Below, piece after piece: positions 1 to 5,082 of a stretch of 5,227 nt of DNA. Below the pieces are notes generated by a model that was not told the origin of the DNA, searched no databases, and saw only the letters and a list, made by a program, of their open reading frames with translations. The DNA comes from Bacillota bacterium. Its GTDB lineage: Bacteria; Bacillota; Clostridia; Acetivibrionales; JAKOSZ01. The position numbers were made by a program, and so were the translations under genes. The first letter of the stretch is position 1. Each line of letters opens with the position of its first letter. The stretch covers positions 1-5,227 of the forward strand of contig JAKOSZ010000318.1 in assembly GCA_029776555.1 (NCBI GenBank). Direction: 5' to 3'.

Positions 1-20
1 CAAGATGTCCATTGATGTAA

Positions 21-26
21 TATAAT
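21..26 (+). promoter_or_regulatory. Candidate -10 box of the housekeeping operon promoter
   Basis: A perfect TATAAT lies 36 nt upstream of the hutP-like start codon in an AT-rich stretch. With a 17-nt spacer the -35 box would fall at about -2 to 4, mostly outside the window, so it cannot be checked. If the box is real, transcription starts near position 33 and the leader is only about 30 nt, too short to hold an attenuator upstream of the first gene. A chance match in AT-rich DNA is possible. Confidence 0.45.
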
Positions 27-62
27 TAATAAGGAATTCAAATTGGGGAGCAGGGTGGCCAA

Positions 63-482
63 ATGGAAAACAAGGACTTTGGAAGCAAGGAGATTGCTGC
101 GGCTTCAATAAAAATCGCCCTGACAACGGACAGGCATGAAGAAAAGCTTTTGCAGGCCGACTTCGCCAGACAGGGCATTATGACCGCGGCGGTGGACTAC
201 GGCGGAGAGTTTATAAACTCAATAATGAAAATCGTGGAAAGAGCAGTGGTGTCTTCCAAGAGGGAAGGAGTCATAAAAGACACCCACGCCGAGGAAGGCG
301 CGGTGGCAGGCGCCGCCAGGGAGGCGCTGTCCCAGATAATACCGAAGGCCCTGGGACTTAATGTGGGGGGCAAAATCGGCATAGCCAGGTACAAGGACCA
401 CATATGCGTCACCGTCTACTTCGGGGTAGGGCTCCTTCACTTGAACGAGATAGCCATTGGCCTTGGACACAGGGTGGTCTGA
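63..482 (+). CDS. HutP-family RNA-binding regulatory protein (HutP-like)
   Basis: The 139-residue product aligns over nearly its full length with Bacillus subtilis HutP (148 aa), the histidine- and Mg2+-dependent antiterminator of the hut operon. Shared features are the helix before a Gly-Val-Ile at 69–71, the Ala-rich helix ending R-E-A-L at 86–89, the strand ICVTVYFGVG (114–123) and the C-terminal GLGHR (133–137). The ATG start has the purine-rich run AGGGTGG just upstream. By my alignment the Mg2+-binding His73 and His77 of B. subtilis HutP fall on Gly79 and Gly83 here, and the His138 region (LNEIAIG) has no His. Ligand use may therefore differ, or be absent. No hut gene is in the window. 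The gene leads an operon of chorismate mutase, cytidylate kinase, plsC and ispH-rpsA, 21 nt before the next start. Family membership is fairly secure; the RNA target and ligand are unknown. Confidence 0.7.
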   Translation: MENKDFGSKEIAAASIKIALTTDRHEEKLLQADFARQGIMTAAVDYGGEFINSIMKIVERAVVSSKREGVIKDTHAEEGAVAGAAREALSQIIPKALGLNVGGKIGIARYKDHICVTVYFGVGLLHLNEIAIGLGHRVV

Positions 483-489
483 CAGAAAC

Positions 490-494
490 GGAGG
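490..494 (+). promoter_or_regulatory. Ribosome binding site supporting the TTG start of aroH-cmk
   Basis: GGAGG sits 9 nt before TTG at 504. That TTG opens the reading frame exactly at the conserved chorismate mutase N-terminus (I-R-A-V-R-G-A-T-T), so the rare start codon is well supported. No ATG or GTG fits better. Confidence 0.85.
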
Positions 495-503
495 CGTAAA
501 GTA

Positions 504-1580
504 TTGATAAGGGCTGTAAGAGGAGCTACTACCGTTGAGAAGAATGACGCCGGCGAAATACTTTCGGAGACCAGGGAGCTCCTGAAAGAAATAGTGGAAG
601 CCAACGGCATAAAACCTGAGGACATGGTGAGCATCCTGTTTTCGGTGACAAAGGATCTGGACGCCGCTTTCCCCGCTCTAGCCGCCAGGCAGCTGGGCTG
701 GACCCACGTGGCCATGATGTGCGCCAACGAGATAGATGTGCCGGGAAGCCTTGAAAAGTGCATAAGGGTGATGATGCACTTTATAACTGAAAAAAGCAAC
801 CCGGACATAAGGCATATTTACAGGAAGGGCGCAGCGGTGCTCCGGCCGGACTGGCGCGGCCCGGAAAGAAAAGCCGGTGAAGGCCTTTCAGGCAGGGAAA
901 ATCCCCGGGAGATAATCAACATAGCCATTGACGGGCCGGCGGGGGCAGGGAAAAGCACCGTGGCAAAGCTCTTGGCGAAATCCCTGGGCATAGCTTACCT
1001 TGACACCGGGGCCATGTACCGGGCGGTGGCATTGAAAGCCATGGAACAGGGCATAGACACCAGGGATGAAGCCCTGCTGGCCGGGCTGGTCAAGGATATA
1101 GACCTTAAGGTAACCTATGAGGACGGGAAACAGAGGGTTTTCCTGGACGGAAGGGATGTAAGCTCTGAAATAAGGAGCCCGGAAATTTCCATGGGCGCTT
1201 CCAATGTGGCCACCGTGCCGGCGGTGCGCTTGAAGCTCACCGAAATCCAGAGGGAGATTGCCCTTCAAAACAGCGTGGTTCTTGACGGCAGGGACATAGG
1301 GACCTTTGTCCTGCCCAATGCGGACCTGAAAATATTCCTTACGGCCTCACCGGAGGAAAGGGCAAGAAGAAGGCACAAAGAGCTCCTGGAAAAGGGCATA
1401 GGGGTCTCTTTTGAGGAAGTTAAAAGGGATATGGAAAACCGGGACGCCAATGACACCGGCAGGAAGTTCAGGCCCCTGTTCAAAGCCGACGACGCGGTGG
1501 AAATAGACAACACCAATTTGACGCCCGAACAGACTGCCGAAAAAATAATCACTATGGTAAAGAAGCTTGGGTTAAAATGA
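504..1580 (+). CDS. AroH-type chorismate mutase fused to cytidylate kinase
   Basis: One unbroken 358-residue frame carries two enzymes. Residues 1–117 match monofunctional AroH chorismate mutase (chorismate to prephenate). The B. subtilis active-site residues Arg7, Phe57, Arg63, Cys75, Glu78, Arg90 and Tyr108 correspond to R6, F56, R62, C73, E76, R88 and Y106. Residues 118–136 are a charged, Gly-rich linker. Residues 137–358 form a full-length cytidylate kinase (CMP/dCMP + ATP to CDP/dCDP): P-loop GPAGAGKST (144–152), YLDTGAMYRA (165–174), DGRDIGTFVLP (261–271), the Arg-rich lid (288–290) and RDANDTGRKFRPL (313–325). The product should be cytosolic. Both halves look intact. The next in-frame ATG, GTG or TTG after GTG 837 is beyond the P-loop, so the kinase is made as a fusion or from that GTG. 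The stop overlaps the plsC start. The domain calls are firm; whether the fusion is common in relatives is not known to me. Confidence 0.9.
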   Translation: MIRAVRGATTVEKNDAGEILSETRELLKEIVEANGIKPEDMVSILFSVTKDLDAAFPALAARQLGWTHVAMMCANEIDVPGSLEKCIRVMMHFITEKSNPDIRHIYRKGAAVLRPDWRGPERKAGEGLSGRENPREIINIAIDGPAGAGKSTVAKLLAKSLGIAYLDTGAMYRAVALKAMEQGIDTRDEALLAGLVKDIDLKVTYEDGKQRVFLDGRDVSSEIRSPEISMGASNVATVPAVRLKLTEIQREIALQNSVVLDGRDIGTFVLPNADLKIFLTASPEERARRRHKELLEKGIGVSFEEVKRDMENRDANDTGRKFRPLFKADDAVEIDNTNLTPEQTAEKIITMVKKLGLK

Positions 1581-2185
1581 GAGGGATAGGCGCTGGCAAA
1601 GAAATAGTGAGACAGCTGGTAAGAATTTTTTTTGCCCTGTTTTTCAGGGTGACGGTGACGGGACTTGAAAACGTGCCGGAAAACGGCCCCGTCCTCCTCT
1701 GTGCCAACCACATTGGGGCTCTGGACATGTTTTTCATAGGCTACAGGCTGAAACGCCTGGTCCACTACATGGCCAAAGAGGAGCTCTTTAAAAACCCCAT
1801 CCTGGCCCTGCTCATCAGGTGGCTGGGGGCCTTTCCCGTCAAACGGGGAACCGGGGACGTGGGGGCTATAAAAACAGCCTACAGGTTCCTGGACGAGGGT
1901 AAAATCGTGGGAATTCTGCCCCAGGGGACAAGGACCAGGGGGAAGGACCTTTCAAAGATAAAGGTGAATCCCGGCGTGGCTTTAATTGCCTTAAACAAAG
2001 GCGCACCCATACTGCCGGTGGGGCTGAAGGGAAGCTATAAACCCTTCACAAAGGTAAAGGTGGCCTTTGGCGAGCCTTTCCGGCCGGATTATCAGGCCCG
2101 GTCGGGAGAGAAGGTTCCCAGGGAGGTCTTAAACTCTATTACCGGCGAAATAATGAAGAGAATTTATGCTCTGGTGGAGGAATAA
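1577..2185 (+). CDS. plsC: 1-acyl-sn-glycerol-3-phosphate acyltransferase (PlsC family)
   Basis: This 202-residue protein belongs to the PlsC/LPLAT family, which acylates lysophosphatidic acid to phosphatidic acid at the inner membrane face. It shows a hydrophobic N-terminal segment (about 11–29), motif I NHIGALD (44–50, catalytic His45 and Asp50), motif II GAFPVKR (84–90), motif III LPQGTR (114–119) and motif IV around Pro147 (ILPVGL). The length is normal for short clostridial PlsC proteins. Motif III normally reads FPEGTR; here the Glu is Gln116 (codon CAG at 1922). The start ATG overlaps the upstream TGA by four bases (ATGA) and has only a weak ribosome binding site (TTGGG), which points to translational coupling with cmk. 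The cmk–plsC–ispH–rpsA order is familiar in Clostridia. The family is certain; the exact acyl acceptor is inferred. Confidence 0.9.
   Translation: MRGIGAGKEIVRQLVRIFFALFFRVTVTGLENVPENGPVLLCANHIGALDMFFIGYRLKRLVHYMAKEELFKNPILALLIRWLGAFPVKRGTGDVGAIKTAYRFLDEGKIVGILPQGTRTRGKDLSKIKVNPGVALIALNKGAPILPVGLKGSYKPFTKVKVAFGEPFRPDYQARSGEKVPREVLNSITGEIMKRIYALVEE
2176..2180 (+). promoter_or_regulatory. Ribosome binding site supporting the TTG start of ispH-rpsA
   Basis: GGAGG within the last codons of plsC lies 8 nt before TTG at 2189. This start puts the first iron–sulfur cysteine at residue 12, the position usual for IspH, so the TTG start is favoured over any later codon. Confidence 0.85.
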
Positions 2186-2188
2186 GCT

Positions 2189-4231
2189 TTGGAGATAATT
2201 TTAGCCAAATCCGCCGGCTTTTGTTTCGGCGTAAGCAAAGCCGTGGGGGTTGTACAGGAACTTTTAAGGGACAGGAAGAGTCCCCTTTATACTTTCGGTC
2301 CCATAATACACAACGAGCAGGTGGTAAATGAGCTTGCTGCCATGGGAGCCAAAGTAGTGGAGGACGTCAACCGGATAGATGTGCCGGGCTGGGTTGTCAT
2401 AAGGGCCCACGGCGTACCTCCGGAGATTTACCGTGAGATTGAAAAGAAGGGCTCCCAGGTGGTGGACGCCACATGCCCCTATGTAAAAAAAATACACAAG
2501 CTGGTGAAGACAAAATATGAAGAGGGCTACAAGGTCATAATAATAGGTGACGCGGACCACCCGGAAATAAAGGGGATAAACGGATGGTGCGGTAACAGCG
2601 CCTTCATCGTAGACAGCCTTGAGGATGTTGAAAAAATAGAGTGCTGCCGCGAAAAGGTTTGTGTAGTGGCCCAGACCACCAGCGAGCGTGAAAAGTGGGA
2701 GAAGTTGATAGATGTAATAGAAAAAAAATTTAAAAAGGTTGAAAAGTTTGATACAATATGTAATGCTACTGCCGAAAGGCAAAAAGAGGCGGCTGAGATT
2801 TCATCCAGGGTCGATGCCATGATTGTTATTGGGGGTAAGTCCAGCTCAAACACCAGAAAGCTTCACCAGATTTGCAGCAGGTATTGCAGGAATACTTACT
2901 GGGTTGAAGATCCAGCCGATTTACCGTTTTTAGGCGGAAAGGGCCTGGGGAGAGTCGGAGTAACAGCAGGGGCATCAACACCCGATTGGATAATCAAGGA
3001 GGTTGTAAGAAGAATGGAAGACCTAAACAAAGAAGAACAGGATCTGAACTTCAAAGAGGCATTTGAAGAGTCCATTGTAACTCTGAGGGCAGGGGATGCA
3101 GTAAAGGGAAAAATTATCGGGTTCAGCGGCAGCGAGGTTTATATTGACCTGGGATACAAATCCGACGGCGTAATTCCTTTGGAAGAGTTCTCCGATGAAC
3201 ATGACTTTGACCCCGGCAAGTCTTTGAAGGTTGGAGAAGAGATAGAGGCCTATGTTATTAAGGTAAACGACGCCGAAGGGCATGTGCTCCTGTCAAAAAA
3301 GAGGCTGGATGCGGCCAAGGCCCTTGACAGGATAAAGGACTCCTATGAGAATAAGACTCCCATTAGCGTTAAAATAAAAGAAGTGGTAAAAGGCGGAGTA
3401 GTTGGCGTTTTAGGAGGCTATCAGATCTTTATTCCCGCTTCTCAGCTCAGCGACAGGTATGTCAGCGACCTGAACAAATACGTGGGAACGGTGGAGACCA
3501 TACGCATAACGGAGTACAACGGGCCCAGGAGGAAGTACGTGGGTTCAAGGAGGGTCATCCTGGAGGAGGAAAAAGCCCGGGCCGAAGAGAGGCTCTGGGA
3601 AGAAATAGAGGTTGGGAAGAAGTACGCCGGAACCGTTACCAGCCTGACCAATTTCGGCGCATTTGTGGATATTGGCGGGGTAGACGGCCTCATTCACATA
3701 TCCGAGCTGTCCTGGGGCAGGATTAAGCACCCCTCGGAGGTGTTAAAGGTAGGAGACCGGGTAGAGGTAACGGTGCTGGAGTTTGACCGGGAAAAGAAGA
3801 GGATTTCCCTGGGCTACAGAAAAAACGAAGACAACCCCTGGTACAGGGCGGAAGAGAGGTATAAAGTGGGCGACATTGTAAAAGGCCGGGTGGTCAGGTT
3901 AGTACCCTTTGGGGCCTTCGTAGAACTGGAAAAAGGCGTTGACGGGCTGGTCCACATCTCACAGATATCAAACTTCAGGATCGCGAAGCCTTCCGACGTG
4001 CTTGAAACAGGGCAGGAAGTGGAGGCGAAAATCGTTGAGGCCGACATTCCCAATAAGAAAATAGCCCTGAGCATAAAAGAGGTTAACCCGATAGACCCCG
4101 AAGACAAAAAGGCTGAAAAAGAAGAGGCCGAAAGCAAAGAGGAAGATGACGCTCCCCTTAGCCACAGCGAGGACATGTCCTTGTCCATAGGCGAGATAAC
4201 GGGCTTAAAAACCGGCGATGAAGAAAAATAA
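2189..4231 (+). CDS. IspH (HMBPP reductase) fused to ribosomal protein S1
   Basis: This 680-residue protein joins two complete parts. Residues 1–275 are IspH, the 4Fe-4S enzyme of the last MEP-pathway step (HMBPP to IPP and DMAPP). Cluster ligands are Cys12, Cys96 and Cys191. Substrate residues His41, His74, His124 and Glu126 fall at the E. coli positions, with TT (163–164), SSSN (218–221) and Ser263 also present. Residues about 302–630 are four S1 RNA-binding repeats: 303–371, 390–457 (divergent), 477–543 and 562–629. The last two carry clear FGAFV and DGLIHIS / DGLVHIS cores. An acidic, Lys-rich tail (636–680) ends the protein. Four repeats is the usual Firmicutes S1 size. Such IspH–S1 fusions are annotated in several Clostridia. 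The S1 part also has its own candidate start at ATG 3014. The gene ends the operon, 13 nt before the terminator. Confidence 0.95.
   Translation: MEIILAKSAGFCFGVSKAVGVVQELLRDRKSPLYTFGPIIHNEQVVNELAAMGAKVVEDVNRIDVPGWVVIRAHGVPPEIYREIEKKGSQVVDATCPYVKKIHKLVKTKYEEGYKVIIIGDADHPEIKGINGWCGNSAFIVDSLEDVEKIECCREKVCVVAQTTSEREKWEKLIDVIEKKFKKVEKFDTICNATAERQKEAAEISSRVDAMIVIGGKSSSNTRKLHQICSRYCRNTYWVEDPADLPFLGGKGLGRVGVTAGASTPDWIIKEVVRRMEDLNKEEQDLNFKEAFEESIVTLRAGDAVKGKIIGFSGSEVYIDLGYKSDGVIPLEEFSDEHDFDPGKSLKVGEEIEAYVIKVNDAEGHVLLSKKRLDAAKALDRIKDSYENKTPISVKIKEVVKGGVVGVLGGYQIFIPASQLSDRYVSDLNKYVGTVETIRITEYNGPRRKYVGSRRVILEEEKARAEERLWEEIEVGKKYAGTVTSLTNFGAFVDIGGVDGLIHISELSWGRIKHPSEVLKVGDRVEVTVLEFDREKKRISLGYRKNEDNPWYRAEERYKVGDIVKGRVVRLVPFGAFVELEKGVDGLVHISQISNFRIAKPSDVLETGQEVEAKIVEADIPNKKIALSIKEVNPIDPEDKKAEKEEAESKEEDDAPLSHSEDMSLSIGEITGLKTGDEEK
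2996..3016 (+). promoter_or_regulatory. Candidate internal translation start for free S1
   Basis: Inside the ispH-rpsA gene, AAGGAGG (2996–3002) is followed 11 nt later by an in-frame ATG (3014, Met276), right at the junction between the IspH fold and the S1 repeats. Starting there would give a 405-residue protein with all four S1 repeats, close to the length of stand-alone Firmicutes S1. The purine run also encodes ordinary IspH residues (Lys-Glu-Val), so it may be chance. Confidence 0.4.
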
Positions 4232-4243
4232 ACAGAGCTTTCC

Positions 4244-4273
4244 AAAAGAGGCCCCAAAAGGGCCTCTTTTTTT
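4244..4273 (+). terminator. Intrinsic terminator of the hutP-like–ispH/rpsA operon
   Basis: An 11-bp perfect stem, AAAAGAGGCCC (4244–4254) with GGGCCTCTTTT (4260–4270), encloses a five-base CAAAA loop. Seven T residues run from 4267 to 4273, partly within the stem. It starts 12 nt after the stop codon. This is a textbook Rho-independent terminator and marks the operon end. Confidence 0.93.
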
Positions 4274-4405
4274 GGCCAGGGAACCTTTTCCCCGGCATGG
4301 GACTAACTGTTATACCCGTTAATGAAAATGCGCGATAATTTAAAAAAATAGGAGATATTTAAAGTTATAAGGCGATAGTTGCAATATAGCGCCCGATTCA
4401 TAAAA
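4274..4405. other. AT-rich intergenic spacer upstream of the speD promoter
   Basis: No credible gene is visible between the terminator and the speD promoter. The stretch is AT-rich. It holds ATTTAAA twice (4338–4344 and 4357–4363), GCGATA twice (4332–4337 and 4372–4377) and an imperfect inverted repeat, GGCGATA (4371–4377) against TAT-AG-CGCC (4385–4393), with an AG bulge. These could be regulator sites for speD, but none matches an operator I recognise. Confidence 0.5.
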
Positions 4406-4418
4406 TATTGACAAACTA

Positions 4419-4446
4419 TTGACATTTTGGTGAAACATGCTACAAT
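4419..4446 (+). promoter_or_regulatory. Sigma-A promoter of speD with extended -10
   Basis: A consensus -35 TTGACA (4419–4424) and a -10 TACAAT (4441–4446) are separated by 16 nt. The -10 is preceded by TGC (4438–4440), an extended -10 element. Transcription should begin near 4453, leaving a leader of about 67 nt before speD. A second TTGACA at 4408–4413 has no matching -10 at a normal distance. Confidence 0.85.
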
Positions 4447-4505
4447 GAAAGCTGTTATAAGCCAAATTTTTATGAGAAAGGTTGCTGATAGCTATCCAGG
4501 TTTGA

Positions 4506-4511
4506 AGGAGG
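4506..4511 (+). promoter_or_regulatory. Ribosome binding site fixing the speD start at 4520
   Basis: AGGAGG lies 8 nt before ATG 4520 but only 2 nt before ATG 4514, so 4520 is the better start. The resulting N-terminus, MKVLGRH, matches known SpeD proteins. In-frame starts further upstream (GTG 4427, ATG 4445, ATG 4472) fall in the promoter or lack a ribosome binding site. Confidence 0.88.
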
Positions 4512-4519
4512 AAATGGGA

Positions 4520-4894
4520 ATGAAAGTATTGGGTCGCCATATTCTGGCAGAATTATACGGGTGCGACGCCGAATTGCTGAATGACTGCCGTTTGCTGGAA
4601 GAATTAATGGTAGAGGCAGCCGTTGAAGCCGGAGCCGAAGTAAGAGAAGTGGCATTTCACAAGTTCAGCCCTCAAGGCGTAAGCGGGGTAGTGGTTATTT
4701 CCGAATCGCACCTGACTATTCACACATGGCCTGAGCTGGGGTACGCCGCCGTAGATGTGTTTACATGCGGTCAAAAGGTAAACCCCTGGGAAGCCTGCAA
4801 TTATTTAACCGAGAAGTTTGGAGCCCAGCACATTTCAGCGACGGAGGTCAAGCGCGGGGTATTCGGAGACCAGGGCAGGGCGGTTAACCATTGA
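4520..4894 (+). CDS. speD: S-adenosylmethionine decarboxylase proenzyme
   Basis: This 124-residue protein is the short bacterial type of SpeD, a pyruvoyl enzyme that decarboxylates S-adenosylmethionine to supply aminopropyl groups for spermidine. The segment GVSGVVVISESHLTIHTWPE (53–72) is nearly diagnostic. Self-cleavage is expected between Glu62 and Ser63, Ser63 becoming the pyruvoyl group. His68 and Cys83 (in FTCG) match the processing and catalytic residues of the Thermotoga maritima enzyme. Length agrees with the B. subtilis and Thermotoga proteins (about 126–130 aa). The gene has its own promoter and terminator, so it appears to be transcribed alone. No spermidine synthase gene is in the window. 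The start was chosen from ribosome binding site spacing; an upstream start would lie inside the promoter. Confidence 0.96.
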   Translation: MKVLGRHILAELYGCDAELLNDCRLLEELMVEAAVEAGAEVREVAFHKFSPQGVSGVVVISESHLTIHTWPELGYAAVDVFTCGQKVNPWEACNYLTEKFGAQHISATEVKRGVFGDQGRAVNH

Positions 4895-4915
4895 CGCCAG
4901 ATTGAAAAAGAATAC

Positions 4916-4950
4916 AAGCGTGTGCGAGCACGCTTTTTATTTTATTTTTA
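4916..4950 (+). terminator. Intrinsic terminator of speD
   Basis: AAGCGTGT (4916–4923) pairs with GCACGCTT (4928–4935), with one wobble pair next to the loop, around a GCGA loop of the stable GNRA class. A T-rich tail runs to 4949. It lies 21 nt after the speD stop and separates speD from the downstream chemotaxis gene. Confidence 0.9.
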
Positions 4951-5082
4951 GGGGCAGTGGGACAGAGGACCGCAAAATTTAAAGGTTTACACCTCAAACT
5001 TGTTATGTTATTTTTATTGTTGTCTGGTCCTGACGGACGCCGACAGCCTGGAGGATTAAAGAAGCAGGGGTTAGGTTTAGCC
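4951..5082. other. Intergenic leader region before cheR with imperfect hairpin
   Basis: No gene was found here. GTTGTC (5019–5024) pairs with GACAGC (5042–5047) with one wobble. Inner pairs GG/CC and TCC/GGA close a TGAC loop, with T5025 and C5038–G5039 unpaired. No T-run follows, so it is not a terminator. A weak promoter candidate is TTTACA (4986–4991) with TATTTT (5009–5014) at 17 nt. A strong GGAGG (5050–5054) has no ATG, GTG or TTG at a useful distance. Confidence 0.4.

Noticed and set aside
437..808. 123-codon antisense frame opposite the hutP-like gene and aroH
   Set aside because: It is low-complexity translation of the complement of conserved AroH codons, with no independent support.
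1626..1649. T8 run and CCCTG/CAGGG hairpin early in plsC, considered as a terminator
   Set aside because: On the + strand the T-run precedes the hairpin instead of following it; on the - strand it is followed by A residues. It lies within conserved coding sequence.
1265..1765. 166-codon antisense open frame across cmk and plsC
   Set aside because: It is a mirror of well-supported coding sequence on the other strand, has no recognisable domain, and spans two real genes.
2722..2728. A-AAA-AAA slippery heptamer in the ispH part
   Set aside because: It encodes Glu-Lys-Lys in a Lys-rich helix. A -1 shift meets a TAA almost at once, and no downstream pseudoknot is evident, so programmed frameshifting is unlikely.
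4487..4496. Perfect 10-bp palindrome GATAGCTATC in the speD leader
   Set aside because: About five such palindromes are expected by chance in 5 kb. There is no second copy or link to a known operator.
4427..4519. N-terminal extension of speD from GTG 4427 (155-residue frame)
   Set aside because: The codons overlap the -35/-10 promoter elements, there is no ribosome binding site, and the extension has no match in SpeD proteins. AGGAGG with ATG 4520 is far better.
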